Shown: positions 9,090-18,229, numbered from the stretch's first letter. The stretch: DNA of 54,675 bases from Ruminiclostridium cellobioparum DSM 1351 = ATCC 15832 (GCF_000621505.1 NZ_JHYD01000046.1:1-54675), one strand, 5' to 3'. A program made the numbers and translations. Notes: generated by a model not told the origin, from the letters alone.

Positions 9090-10601
9090 TTACCGGGGGT
9101 GGCTGTGGCGGTATTGGCTGGGAGTTTGACCGCAGCAGCGTTTGAACAGTGCACTCATATAGTTGGGGTCTGTGATACCCACCTTTTCTGTAATTTCATA
9201 AAGACGAAGGTCGGTGCCCTTCAGCAGTTTTTTTACTTTTTCCATCCTGACCTGAATAATAAAATCATTAACCGTAACATTGGTATTTTGCTTAAAAAGT
9301 GAACACAGGTAATTTTGCGACAAACCTACATGGTCTGCAATTGTCTTTACCGACAAATCACAATTGTTATAGTTCCACAGTATAAAATGTATTGCTTCCT
9401 TGATCTTCAAGTCATAGAGGTCATTTCCCAGGGTTTGAAATGCACGCATGCCCTCCAGTATGAGTTCCCGGATTTCACCCAGGTTGTATTGTTCAAAGTC
9501 TTCAAATGACATTAAGTTATTATTTAAGGTGAGTTCCATCATATTTTTATAGAGTGAGTACAGATGTTTCCTGACATTTTCAATATCACTGAACTGTTCT
9601 TTTTCAAGGAAGGAGAACACCTGCAGGGTACTGTCCAGATTGATGCTCAAGGTCTCAAAGTATTGCTCCGGCAGCATTTTTTCCCTGTGCCCATTTTTGA
9701 AGGCAATAATTTGGCCGGTTCCGAGATAAAAGCTTTGCATTGCAGCCTTGCAGGACTGCCGGTAAGCGCGGGGCAGCTCCCTGAGAGTATTGCAGACAGG
9801 ACTGATGCCTATGGTTACAGATAGCTGCAGCTTTTCGGCAATGGCCTCCCTCAGGAGTGCTGCTGCCGACTCAAGGGCATTGCCGGTTGTACCGTTTAAA
9901 AGCAGCGCAATATCACCGCCTGCGGTCTGCCCTGCAAAAAAGTCAAGAGGTAAAGGGTTTGAGCTGCTTTCTAAAAAAGTATAGATTGAATTTATCAAAT
10001 CCCTGGAGTTTTTATTGTATAAGGATTTTTTATCTGTATGTATACATAGAACGGCATAAAGTGAATTATTGTCCCAGGTGAAATAAAGCGGAGAATATTT
10101 GGCCCTGAAGGAATCATAGTCAAGATCCGGTAATATCAATGCCAGGGCAATTTCCTGCTTCACCAGCGGAAAAGATTCCACCAGGCCTGACAGCAGTAAA
10201 TCATTACTTTGTTTCTTGAGATTGTCATTTTGCAGCTGGGTGACGGTCTCCGATATTACATTAGTGATTTCGCTGATGTCAATAGGTTTCTCTATGTAGC
10301 TTTCCGCCTTTAAGGAAATGGCGGATTTCAAATATTCCTTGTCGGAATATCCGCTCAAAAAAATTATTTTACAATCGGGATAACCGGCGCGGACATTGGT
10401 TGCCAGTTCAATACCGTCCATGTGAGGCATCTTTACGTCACACAGCAATATGTCAATATGCTTGTTCAGCATCAATGCAAGGGCTTCTTTCCCGTCGGGG
10501 GCTGTGTAAACTTCACCGATGTTCATATCCGGCCAGTTAATATTTTCAAACAGACCTTCACGAGTAAGTTTTTCATCATCAACTATTAGTAAATTGAACA
10601 T
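9090..10601 (-). CDS. Response regulator with AraC-type DNA-binding domain, YesN family
   Basis: A 503-residue regulator. The receiver domain (about 1-125) has the acidic pair in LLIVDDEKLTREG, the phospho-accepting Asp in DILLCDVKMPHMDGIE and the Lys in SYIEKPIDI. A long poorly conserved middle region follows, then a C-terminal AraC double helix-turn-helix (about 400-500) with LSQNYLCSLFKQNTNVTVNDFI and ITDPNYMSALFKRCCGQTPSQYR. It lies 5' of the sensor kinase, 30 bases apart from its upstream in-frame ATG, and is divergent from the sugar ABC operon. It is therefore the likely activator of that operon. Confidence 0.92.
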   Translation of the reverse strand: MFNLLIVDDEKLTREGLFENINWPDMNIGEVYTAPDGKEALALMLNKHIDILLCDVKMPHMDGIELATNVRAGYPDCKIIFLSGYSDKEYLKSAISLKAESYIEKPIDISEITNVISETVTQLQNDNLKKQSNDLLLSGLVESFPLVKQEIALALILPDLDYDSFRAKYSPLYFTWDNNSLYAVLCIHTDKKSLYNKNSRDLINSIYTFLESSSNPLPLDFFAGQTAGGDIALLLNGTTGNALESAAALLREAIAEKLQLSVTIGISPVCNTLRELPRAYRQSCKAAMQSFYLGTGQIIAFKNGHREKMLPEQYFETLSINLDSTLQVFSFLEKEQFSDIENVRKHLYSLYKNMMELTLNNNLMSFEDFEQYNLGEIRELILEGMRAFQTLGNDLYDLKIKEAIHFILWNYNNCDLSVKTIADHVGLSQNYLCSLFKQNTNVTVNDFIIQVRMEKVKKLLKGTDLRLYEITEKVGITDPNYMSALFKRCCGQTPSQYRHSHPR

Positions 10602-10679
10602 AAAGCCTCCAGGGTATATGCAATGTAAAGAAGAGTGACAAAATCGGAGAATTTCTAAGATTATAGTAATATTGTTATA

Positions 10680-10708
10680 TTAACTTTGTCAAGGAAAATC
10701 TATATACT
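10680..10708 (+). promoter_or_regulatory. Candidate promoter of the sugar ABC operon
   Basis: TTAACT (10680-10685), 17 bases, TATACT (10703-10708), 70 bases before the binding-protein start, in the divergent region shared with the response regulator. The weak -35 suits an activator-dependent promoter. Confidence 0.45.
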
Positions 10709-10778
10709 ATGGCTTAGAACGATAAAGGTCATGACCCGTTTTAAAATCAAAAATATTATCAATTAAGGAGATAAAAAG

Positions 10779-12155
10779 ATGAGAAAAGCATTATCATTTT
10801 TTTTAGTGATCGTTATATGCATGAGCCTTTTTGCCGGCTGCGGCAGTTCAGAAGAAAATTCAGCCGGTACAGCATCTTCTGCCGGCACAGCCGGTGCCAC
10901 AGATGCAGCCGCTGTGAGTACATCAGGTTCTGATCAGGTATGGAGCGGTGACCCGGTATCATTAAAGATGATGGTATTTCCGGCAACCGAAAACTATCAG
11001 AAAATAAATGAACAATTCCTGGCGGCTAATCCCGAGATAGATAAAAAAGTGGATATTAATGTGGAATTAGGCGGCAGCGGTGATGGTGATGTTGCGACAA
11101 AACTGCGTCTGTTACTTGCATCAAGACAGGAGCTGCCAAACCTCATCCGTTTAAATTATACACAGCTGCCTGAGTTTGCCGAGGCAGGAGTACTTGAACC
11201 GGTTAAGGATTATATTGAACCTTATGAAAACAACATTATTGACGCTGCAAAAAGTGTAATGAAATATAACGATGAATATTATGCTTTTCCTCGTGAGATC
11301 AAACCCAAAGTATGGTTCTACCGTGCGGATATTTTCAAGGAATGCGGAATAGACCCATACCAGGTTAAAACAATTGATGATTATATAGCAGCAGGTAAGA
11401 AGATTCAGGAGAAATATCCCAAGGCATGTATGGAAAATTATAATGCACCCAGCCAGGCTTATGACCTGATGATGATGATGTCGGGCACAGAAAACGGCCG
11501 TTTCTGTGACAAAGACGGCAATTACAATTTTGCAGATAATGCGGATGTAAAACTCACCTTTGAGCGTATAAAGAAAATCAAGGATTCGGGTGTGAACAGC
11601 AGTGTAACTGAATGGAGTGCCGATTGGGCGCCTGCGTTCAGCAGCGGAGAAATCGTAAGCCAATTGATGGGCGGATGGTTTAAAACCGACTTTATGAACT
11701 TCAAACTGGAGGACCAGAAGGGTAAATGGGCTATTGCACCATGGCCTGAAGAAATCCGTCAGGGTTCGGATGCAGGCGGAGCTATTTGGGTAATACCGGC
11801 TGAAAGCAAAAACAAAGAGGTTTCGGGCTCATATATATCAAAGCTGTGTTTTGATAACGATGCTGCAAAAATTATTTATGATGTAACAGGAATAATACCG
11901 GCATTAAAATCAGCCCAGGAAGATCCATATTTTAACGCACCGCATGCATACTATGCATCCAGTCTTGGTCCTGTCAACTTTGAAGCAATGAGCTATCTCA
12001 AGGTTTATCCGTATACTCCTGCTTCATCACAGGAAATAACCATTGCAACACAATACCTGGATGAATATATCAGAGGAAAGATGACGGTGAATGAGGCATT
12101 AAAGGCTGCGCAGGCTGATATGATAAGTCAGATCGGAAACCCATACAAGAAATAA
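10779..12155 (+). CDS. Sugar ABC transporter substrate-binding lipoprotein
   Basis: A 458-residue family-1 extracellular solute-binding protein. The lipoprotein signal peptide ends at FAGC (Cys about 21), followed by a Ser/Ala/Thr-rich linker. The mature domain has SLKMMVFPATENYQ near its start and the typical periplasmic-binding pattern (LEPVKDYIEPY, YYAFPREIKPKVWFYRADIFKE, GGAIWVIPAES). AAGGAG precedes the ATG at 10779. It would capture a mono- or oligosaccharide for the two permeases that follow. No ATPase is encoded here, so a shared MsmK-like ATPase elsewhere must serve the system, as is common for this class. The ligand is unknown. Confidence 0.9.
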   Translation: MRKALSFFLVIVICMSLFAGCGSSEENSAGTASSAGTAGATDAAAVSTSGSDQVWSGDPVSLKMMVFPATENYQKINEQFLAANPEIDKKVDINVELGGSGDGDVATKLRLLLASRQELPNLIRLNYTQLPEFAEAGVLEPVKDYIEPYENNIIDAAKSVMKYNDEYYAFPREIKPKVWFYRADIFKECGIDPYQVKTIDDYIAAGKKIQEKYPKACMENYNAPSQAYDLMMMMSGTENGRFCDKDGNYNFADNADVKLTFERIKKIKDSGVNSSVTEWSADWAPAFSSGEIVSQLMGGWFKTDFMNFKLEDQKGKWAIAPWPEEIRQGSDAGGAIWVIPAESKNKEVSGSYISKLCFDNDAAKIIYDVTGIIPALKSAQEDPYFNAPHAYYASSLGPVNFEAMSYLKVYPYTPASSQEITIATQYLDEYIRGKMTVNEALKAAQADMISQIGNPYKK

Positions 12156-12160
12156 TTACG

Positions 12161-12228
12161 TTTAACCGGCAAATTTTATGGGCCAAGAAACCGTTTGTTT
12201 CAACCGCCCATAAAATTTAAAGGTTAAA
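12161..12228 (+). promoter_or_regulatory. Intercistronic stem-loop after the binding-protein gene
   Basis: A 13-bp perfect repeat (AAATTTTATGGGC at 12171-12183 with its complement at 12206-12218) is extended by TTTAACC (12161-12167) and GGTTAAA (12222-12228). There is no T-tract, so it is more likely an mRNA-stabilising or processing structure that raises the binding protein above the permeases than a full terminator. Confidence 0.7.
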
Positions 12229-12248
12229 TTTGTAAGGAGGATACTACA

Positions 12249-13127
12249 TTGCAAATACAAAAAAAAGCCGGTAGAACTCAACAAAAAATGGTACCCTACC
12301 TGTTCATTCTGCCTTTTTTGATTTCCTATATACTTTTCTTCCTATATCCTGCCATTTATTCCTTTGTATTAAGTTTTTATAAATACAAGGGTTATGGGGA
12401 GGCAAAATTCATTGGTATATCAAATTATGCAAGCCTCTTTCAATATGAAACCTTGTGGAAGTGCCTGGGGAACACTTTTTTCTATTTTATTGCAAGCTTT
12501 ATTCCAACCATGATTTTTGCATTTCTATTGGCCATGCTGGTACGGTCAAAATTAATACAACGGTTCCAATCCTTTTATAAGCCTATTTTGTTTTTACCGC
12601 AGATTTGTGCTGTCGTAGCAAGTGCATTATGCTTTAAAATCATATTCGGTGAGCGTGTCGGCGTATTCAGCCAGCTTTTAAACACTCAAATACCATTCCT
12701 GACCGATGACCGGTATATGAAGTGGACCGTAGTAATTTTAATAACCTGGCGCGCCATCGGCTGGTATTTTATCATATATCTTTCGGGGCTGACAACCATC
12801 AGTGACGAAATTATGGAAGCGGCGACCATAGATGGGGCAAATAATGTTCAGAGCACTTTTTTCATTACAATACCTTTGATGAAACCCATATTCATGCTGG
12901 CGTTTATCACAAATGCAATTGGATCTCTTAAAATTTTCACCGAGCCAAACCTTGTTCTGGGTATAAACTATGATCCTCCCATGAAGGCTGCACCATTTAT
13001 CAATATAATTTTAAACAACCTGAATGGCAGCCAGTTTGGTATGGCAAGTGCCGCCGGCTGGATACTGGTCATGGTTATTTTTATACTGACATTGATACAA
13101 CTTAAATTTTTTAAAGGAGAAGAATGA
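12249..13127 (+). CDS. Sugar ABC transporter permease (MalF-type)
   Basis: A 292-residue permease with six membrane segments; the first covers about residues 17-38 (YLFILPFLISYILFFLYPAI). The EAA loop that contacts the ATPase is seen as EAATIDGANNVQSTFFITIPLM near residue 196. It starts with TTG at 12249 after a strong AAGGAGG, and no better ATG lies in range. The stop overlaps the start of the next permease by four bases. It forms a heterodimer with the product of that gene. Confidence 0.9.
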   Translation: MQIQKKAGRTQQKMVPYLFILPFLISYILFFLYPAIYSFVLSFYKYKGYGEAKFIGISNYASLFQYETLWKCLGNTFFYFIASFIPTMIFAFLLAMLVRSKLIQRFQSFYKPILFLPQICAVVASALCFKIIFGERVGVFSQLLNTQIPFLTDDRYMKWTVVILITWRAIGWYFIIYLSGLTTISDEIMEAATIDGANNVQSTFFITIPLMKPIFMLAFITNAIGSLKIFTEPNLVLGINYDPPMKAAPFINIILNNLNGSQFGMASAAGWILVMVIFILTLIQLKFFKGEE

Positions 13128-13966
13128 TGAAAATAAATGACAGAATAAGTTCAATATTAATTCATATCGTTTTAATCCTTTTCAGCCTTCTGGCAATTTA
13201 TCCGGTTTTTATAATGGTGTCCGGTTCACTTAAGACTGCAACCGAGCTTTCGGCAAATGCATCCGGATTTCCCATGGCTCCGACACTGGAAAACTATGTA
13301 CGTCTGTTCAACTTTGATTCCGGACTGATAGTGAGAACATTTTCAAACAGTATTTTTGTTGCGGCCGCATATTCTGGTTTAACTGTAATTATAGCCAGTC
13401 TTGCAGGTTTTGCATTTGCCAAATATAAATTTTTCGGAAGAGATATATTATTCGTTATGCTGCTGATAACGATGATGATACCGGCAGAGCTCAACATGAC
13501 TCCGCTGTATCTGATGTTTTCCAAGCTACACTGGCTGAACACCTACAAGGTACAGATATTTCCGGGAATAGCAAATGTATTTGCACTGTTTTTAATGAGG
13601 CAGTATATGGTCACAATTCCCGATTCACTTATAGAAGCTGCCCGTATAGACGGCGCAAGGGACTTTAAAATTTTCTACAGGATTATTATGCCCATATCAA
13701 TGCCATCCATCAGTGCATTGGCAATACTGCAGTTTTTAAGCAAGTGGAATGAAATACTTTACCCTAAAATAATGCTTACAAAGAAAGAAATAATGCCTAT
13801 TATGATAATACTTCCCACTCTGAATGAGTTGGATTCGGCCCGCAGCGTTCCATGGGAACTGGTTTTGACCGGTTGTACTCTTGTTACGGTCCCTATCATA
13901 ATCGTATTTTTAATTTTTCAGGATAAATTCCTTTCCAGTGTTACATTGGGCGCTGTAAAAGGATAA
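13124..13966 (+). CDS. Sugar ABC transporter permease (MalG-type)
   Basis: A 280-residue partner permease with six membrane segments and the EAA loop EAARIDGARDFKIFYRIIMPIS near residue 185. The start ATG overlaps the preceding stop (ATGA), showing tight coupling. It is followed 24 bases later by the HpaI-type aldolase gene, so transport and catabolism share one transcript. Confidence 0.92.
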   Translation: MMKINDRISSILIHIVLILFSLLAIYPVFIMVSGSLKTATELSANASGFPMAPTLENYVRLFNFDSGLIVRTFSNSIFVAAAYSGLTVIIASLAGFAFAKYKFFGRDILFVMLLITMMIPAELNMTPLYLMFSKLHWLNTYKVQIFPGIANVFALFLMRQYMVTIPDSLIEAARIDGARDFKIFYRIIMPISMPSISALAILQFLSKWNEILYPKIMLTKKEIMPIMIILPTLNELDSARSVPWELVLTGCTLVTVPIIIVFLIFQDKFLSSVTLGAVKG

Positions 13967-13990
13967 TATATTCAAAAGGAGACGAACTAT

Positions 13991-14764
13991 ATGAATCGTA
14001 TTGATAATATAAGGCAAAAAATTGCCGAAGGTAAACTTGTAAAGGGATTCTTTCTCACCATGGCGGATCCCATGGTAAGTGAAATTGCCGGCTATGCGGG
14101 GTATGACTATGTCTGGATAGACGCAGAGCACGGGCCGCTGGACCGTCAGGAGATATTCCACCACATTGTGGCAGCTCAGGGATCTGGCTGCTGTGCTTTT
14201 GTACGTGTACCTGCTGCCGATCCGGCTGCAATGAAAGCCATTCTGGATATGGGGCCTGACGGCATAATTTTCCCGTTTGTAGACAATAAGGAAATTGCTC
14301 AAAGGGCGGTGCAAGCCTGTGCCTATCCTGACGGTGAAATTCATGGAGTACGCGGTCAGGGCCCTATCCGTGCCATAAAGTACGGACTTGAAGATGAAGG
14401 AGCCTATTTGAAAACCGCATATGAAAAAGTCTTTAAGATAGTTCAGATAGAATCCCTGGAGGGCTATGAAAATCTGGATGAGATCATGCAGGTAAAAGGT
14501 ATTGATTCAATCTTCATCGGTGCTGCGGATCTGTCCAGAAGCATAGCAGGCAGGGGTAATGACCTGGACCTGAATACGGTATATAATGATATATGCAGCC
14601 GGGTGCGCAAAAACAACATGGTGCTTGGCGCGGCCATCGGAGCAACTGCTGAAGATGCCGCCAGAGTTACGGCTAAGGGTGTTCAGTACGTTGTGTTCGG
14701 TCAGGACGCCAGAGTGCTTGCGTCGGGCTTAAAAGCCAACCTGGATGCACTGAAGGATTTTTAA
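13991..14764 (+). CDS. HpcH/HpaI-family aldolase
   Basis: A 257-residue class II (metal-dependent) pyruvate aldolase of the HpcH/HpaI family, which includes 2-dehydro-3-deoxyglucarate and 2-keto-3-deoxy-L-rhamnonate aldolases. It shows VWIDAEHGPLDRQEI (catalytic His and neighbours, about residue 45), the Arg in AFVRVPAAD, the metal-ligand Glu in VQIESLEGYENLD (about 155) and the Asp in IFIGAADLSRSI (about 180). RBS AAGGAG precedes the ATG. With the importer, reductase and YhcH genes around it, it probably splits a 2-keto-3-deoxy sugar acid into pyruvate and an aldehyde. The exact substrate is inferred only in outline. Confidence 0.88.
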   Translation: MNRIDNIRQKIAEGKLVKGFFLTMADPMVSEIAGYAGYDYVWIDAEHGPLDRQEIFHHIVAAQGSGCCAFVRVPAADPAAMKAILDMGPDGIIFPFVDNKEIAQRAVQACAYPDGEIHGVRGQGPIRAIKYGLEDEGAYLKTAYEKVFKIVQIESLEGYENLDEIMQVKGIDSIFIGAADLSRSIAGRGNDLDLNTVYNDICSRVRKNNMVLGAAIGATAEDAARVTAKGVQYVVFGQDARVLASGLKANLDALKDF

Positions 14765-14830
14765 CATTATTTATTACAATTTGTGGCCGCTATTGCGGCT
14801 CAAAGCCATAACATGGCTTGGGAGGTCAAT

Positions 14831-15817
14831 ATGGAGTATACGGCAAACACGGCAAGATATGAGAAAATGAAGTACAACCGCTGCGGAAGAAGCGGTTTGC
14901 TGCTGCCTGCAATGAGTCTTGGACTCTGGCACAACTTCGGTGACTGCGCGCTTTATTCAAACAGCAAAAACATGCTGCTGGGCGCATTTGATCTAGGCAT
15001 TACGCATTTCGATCTGGCAAACAACTATGGACCAAGTGCCGGCAGCGCCGAGGAAACCTTTGGAAAGGTTATAAGTGAGGAACTCAGACCATACCGCGAC
15101 GAGTTAATAATTTCAACAAAAGCCGGCTATTACATGTGGCCGGGACCTTACGGCGAATGGGGCAGCAAGAAGAACCTGGTGGCAAGTCTGGACCAGAGCC
15201 TTAAAAGAATGAAGCTGGACTATGTGGATATTTTTTATCATCACAGACCCGATCCCAATACCCCTCTGGAGGAAACCATGGATGCGCTGGCTGGAATAGT
15301 CCGCAGCGGAAAGGCTTTATATGCGGGTATCAGCAATTATAATCCCGAGGATACCGGGAAAGCTGCTGTTATTTTAAAGGATATGGGAGTTCACTGTCTC
15401 ATTCATCAAATGAACTATTCAATGTTCAACCGGCAAACGGAGAAGGTTCTGGATGTGCTTGACGAGCAGGGCATTGGAAGTATAGCCTTTTCGCCTCTGG
15501 CACAGGGGCTGCTGACCGGCAAATATGCAAATGGGATACCGTCTGATTCCAGAGCGGCAGGGCACAGCGTGTTTTTGACAAAGGACAGTATTACACCGGA
15601 GAAAATAGAGAAAGCCAACCGGTTGAGTCAGCTGGCTGCCGAAAGGGGACAGAGCCTCACACAGATGGCTCTTGCCTGGGTATTAAGAAGAGACAGGGTG
15701 ACAAGTGTTATCCTGGGGGCAAGCCGTCTTGAACAGATCAAGGAAAATATTGACGCTCTGAACCGGGCGGAATTTACAGATGAGGAACTGGCACGGATCG
15801 ACGCAATACTTAAGTAA
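14831..15817 (+). CDS. Aldo/keto reductase (YghZ-like)
   Basis: An NADPH-dependent reductase of 328 residues, close to the L-glyceraldehyde-3-phosphate reductase (YghZ/GpR) subgroup. It has GITHFDLANNYGPSAGSAEETFG (catalytic Asp and Tyr), ISTKAGYYMWPGPYGEWGSKKNL (catalytic Lys), KLDYVDIFYHHRPDPNTP (catalytic His) and a C-terminal NADP-binding SVILGASRLEQIKENI. A GTG at 14783 is in frame, but GGGAGG precedes the ATG at 14831, which is chosen. It would reduce an aldehyde, perhaps the aldolase product of the gene before it. Confidence 0.9.
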   Translation: MEYTANTARYEKMKYNRCGRSGLLLPAMSLGLWHNFGDCALYSNSKNMLLGAFDLGITHFDLANNYGPSAGSAEETFGKVISEELRPYRDELIISTKAGYYMWPGPYGEWGSKKNLVASLDQSLKRMKLDYVDIFYHHRPDPNTPLEETMDALAGIVRSGKALYAGISNYNPEDTGKAAVILKDMGVHCLIHQMNYSMFNRQTEKVLDVLDEQGIGSIAFSPLAQGLLTGKYANGIPSDSRAAGHSVFLTKDSITPEKIEKANRLSQLAAERGQSLTQMALAWVLRRDRVTSVILGASRLEQIKENIDALNRAEFTDEELARIDAILK

Positions 15818-15868
15818 TCCTCAGGGAATAAGTGTTGATGGAAACTAAAATTGCTGGGAGAATGTTAT

Positions 15869-16327
15869 ATGGTTTTGGACTTATTTGAGAACAGGGAATT
15901 ATATTTTAATATGCACAGCGGCTTCAAGCCCGCCTTTGAGTTTATTGAAGCCTGTATAAGCGGAAATCCCCTGCCGGGCAAATATGAGATAAATGCTGAA
16001 AAGGTATATGCCATGGTCCAGGAATATGAAACCGTCCCGGGAAATGAAATCCTGTGGGAAGCGCATAGAAAATATATTGATATACAGTATATTTACCGGG
16101 GAAGTGAGCTCATCCATTGTGCAAATATCCGCGAAATGCCGCCGGATACAGTTTACAATGAGGAGAGGGACTGCCTGCTGTGCAGTTTCAACGGGGGGAT
16201 GCAGCTGAAGCTGGATACGGGCAGTTTTGCCGTATTTTATCCCCACGATATGCATAAGCCTATGTGTATGGCGGATAGCCCGTCAAAAGTTAAAAAAATA
16301 ATTGTAAAGGTGGCGGTGCAGGAGTAA
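15869..16327 (+). CDS. YhcH/YjgK/YiaL-family cupin-like protein
   Basis: A 152-residue protein of the YhcH/YiaL family (DUF386), a small beta-barrel that binds a metal and is found in sialic-acid and uncommon-sugar operons. It shows EILWEAHRKYIDIQYIYRGSE and the C-terminal FAVFYPHDMHKPMCM, whose Glu/His residues are typical metal ligands. A TTG at 15851 is in frame; I take the ATG at 15869, which has GGGAG upstream. As the last gene of the sugar unit it may act as a sugar anomerase, epimerase or hydrolase; the reaction is not established here. The gap to 16450 contains no gene. Confidence 0.85.
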   Translation: MVLDLFENRELYFNMHSGFKPAFEFIEACISGNPLPGKYEINAEKVYAMVQEYETVPGNEILWEAHRKYIDIQYIYRGSELIHCANIREMPPDTVYNEERDCLLCSFNGGMQLKLDTGSFAVFYPHDMHKPMCMADSPSKVKKIIVKVAVQE

Positions 16328-16450
16328 AAGACTGCCACCCGGAAAATTATAATACATCCTAAACAGCTGTCTTTGACAATTATTAATCATGATTGTTTGA
16401 GGGCGGCTCTTTTTTCTTGTTAATACAGGGCTTGCGTTTTCTGTGCAATA

Positions 16451-16503
16451 TTGTAAATATCAAGTTTATTTTGGTATACTATTTAAATAGGTATTTTAAA
16501 TAC
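16451..16503 (+). promoter_or_regulatory. Promoter and palindromic operator of the metal ABC operon
   Basis: TTGTAA (16451-16456), 18 bases, TATACT (16475-16480). A perfect 13-base palindrome GTATTTTAAATAC (16491-16503, 6-bp arms) follows and would overlap the transcription start. Such a site suits a metal-sensing repressor (Fur/Zur or MntR type), which is inference. Confidence 0.5.
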
Positions 16504-16564
16504 TCAGCGGGTGTTTTACCGGCTGGGATAAACGAAGCAGTTTGTACTTGAAAGGATATCTGCA

Positions 16565-17362
16565 ATGTCGGAAATAAATGCAAGGCACAGGGAAAAATGT
16601 GATGTCAATAAAACCTGCAGCGGGTACTGCTGTACTCAAATAAAAGACTTTTCGGTTAGGATAGGGAAAACAGAGATTTTGCACGATGTGAACCTGCATC
16701 TGCACTGCGGAGAACTGACTGCTTTGATAGGTCCCAACGGGGCAGGGAAGAGCACGCTGCTGAAGGCAATCCTTGGAGAGATAAAGCATGAGGGATCAAT
16801 TGTTTTTGCAGGCTCCAACGGGCAGAATAGTGCCAAACCCATGGTGGGCTATGTGCCGCAGCAGTTGGAATTTGATACTGCGGCACCGGTGAGTGTGAAA
16901 AACCTCTTTACAGCATGCATGGGCAGAAAGCCTGCCTTTCATAGCACTTCCAAAGAATTGACCAAAAGGATATCGGACTGCCTGGCGCGGGTGCAGGGTG
17001 AAGGCTTAATTGACAAAAGGCTGGGGGCTCTGTCGGGAGGCGAACTTCAAAGGGTACTGCTGGCCCTGGCCCTGGAACCTGTTCCCCAGCTGCTTCTGAT
17101 GGACGAGCCGGTATCGGGGGTTGACCGGAAGGGGCTTGAAGTATTTTATGAAATAGTCTCGCATATAAGAGAAAAATATGACCTGACAATCATACTGGTA
17201 TCCCACGACCTTGATCTGGTAAAAAAACACGCCGACAGGGTTGTGCTGCTGAATAGGACAGTAATTCTGAACGGGCCTCCGGATAAGGTATACAGCGATA
17301 AAAAGTTATCCGAGACTTTTGGCCTGACTGGATTAATCGGCAGCAGTGAAGAGGGGGAATGA
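16565..17362 (+). CDS. Metal (Zn/Mn-type) ABC transporter ATP-binding protein
   Basis: A 265-residue ATPase of the ZnuC/MntB/AdcC class. Walker A is GPNGAGKST (about residue 60), the signature is LSGGELQRVL (about 157), Walker B is LLLMDEPVSGVD, and the H-loop is VSHDLD. The first 24 residues are unusual: HREKCDVNKTCSGYCC holds one His and four Cys before the ATPase domain begins, which looks like an added metal-binding segment. It starts at ATG 16565 after AAAGGAT. The permease gene overlaps its stop by four bases. No substrate-binding lipoprotein is encoded next to them. Confidence 0.88.
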   Translation: MSEINARHREKCDVNKTCSGYCCTQIKDFSVRIGKTEILHDVNLHLHCGELTALIGPNGAGKSTLLKAILGEIKHEGSIVFAGSNGQNSAKPMVGYVPQQLEFDTAAPVSVKNLFTACMGRKPAFHSTSKELTKRISDCLARVQGEGLIDKRLGALSGGELQRVLLALALEPVPQLLLMDEPVSGVDRKGLEVFYEIVSHIREKYDLTIILVSHDLDLVKKHADRVVLLNRTVILNGPPDKVYSDKKLSETFGLTGLIGSSEEGE

Positions 17363-18198
17363 GCTTGAGCCAGATATATAGTTTGTTGAATACCATCCTG
17401 CCGTTTGAATGGCTGGGATATGATTTTATGAAGAATGCCTTTCTGGCTGTATTGCTGATAACACCCATATTCGGTATTTTGGGAACCATTATTGTCAACA
17501 ACCGCATGGCCTTTTTCTCAGATGCCCTTGGCCATGGAGCTTTTACAGGAATAGCCATAGGAAGTGTAATAGGGATAATTCAGCCGATATGGTCGGCAGT
17601 GGTGTTTTCAGTCGCTTTTTCGGTACTTATTACACTTATAAAAAATAAAACCAAAACTTCAACAGATACGGTAATAGGTGTGTTTTCGTCAGCCGCCATC
17701 GCTCTGGGTGTAGTGCTGGTGACTTCGGGCAGTATCAGCTACAACTCTTATCTGGTGGGAGACTTGCTCAGCATAAGTCCCCTTGAGGTAGGAATCCTGC
17801 TCATACTCGCTGTAGTTATAGTTATTTTATGGATTTTATTTTACAATAAGGTTTTACTGGTCAGTGTCAATATATCTCTGGCCAGAAGCCGCGGCATAAA
17901 TACCATGGCTGTGGAGCTGGCCTTTACTGCAATAATAGCTGTTACGGTCACCCTGGTCATACAGTGGATAGGCTTGCTGATAATAAACTCACTGCTGGTG
18001 CTGCCGGCCGCCGCCGCCAGGAATGTTTCTGCAAATGCACGGCAGTATAACGTCCTGACTATACTGATCTCAATTGTCTCAGGGCTGATCGGACTGATAT
18101 TGTCCTACTACATGGATACTGCCACAGGTGCAACAATTGTAATCGTTTCTGCAATAATATATTTTATAACACTGGGTCTGCGGAAGAGGTTTGCCTGA
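17359..18198 (+). CDS. Metal (Zn/Mn-type) ABC transporter permease
   Basis: A 279-residue permease of the ABC-3 family (ZnuB/AdcB/TroC) with about eight membrane segments. Family motifs are FFSDALGHGAFTGIAIG near residue 54, DLLSISPLEVG near 134, and SLARSRGINTMAVEL near 172. It overlaps the ATPase gene by ATGA and is followed by a terminator, so the operon has only these two genes and must borrow a binding protein from another locus. Zn versus Mn cannot be decided from sequence alone. Confidence 0.9.
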   Translation: MSLSQIYSLLNTILPFEWLGYDFMKNAFLAVLLITPIFGILGTIIVNNRMAFFSDALGHGAFTGIAIGSVIGIIQPIWSAVVFSVAFSVLITLIKNKTKTSTDTVIGVFSSAAIALGVVLVTSGSISYNSYLVGDLLSISPLEVGILLILAVVIVILWILFYNKVLLVSVNISLARSRGINTMAVELAFTAIIAVTVTLVIQWIGLLIINSLLVLPAAAARNVSANARQYNVLTILISIVSGLIGLILSYYMDTATGATIVIVSAIIYFITLGLRKRFA

Positions 18199-18229
18199 GT
18201 ATCTTGAGTATAATAAAAATAAGAGCATA

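Noticed and set aside
16328-16450. Terminator after the YhcH gene
   Set aside because: A T-run near 16411 is present, but the pairing upstream of it is weak and broken, so no terminator was called.
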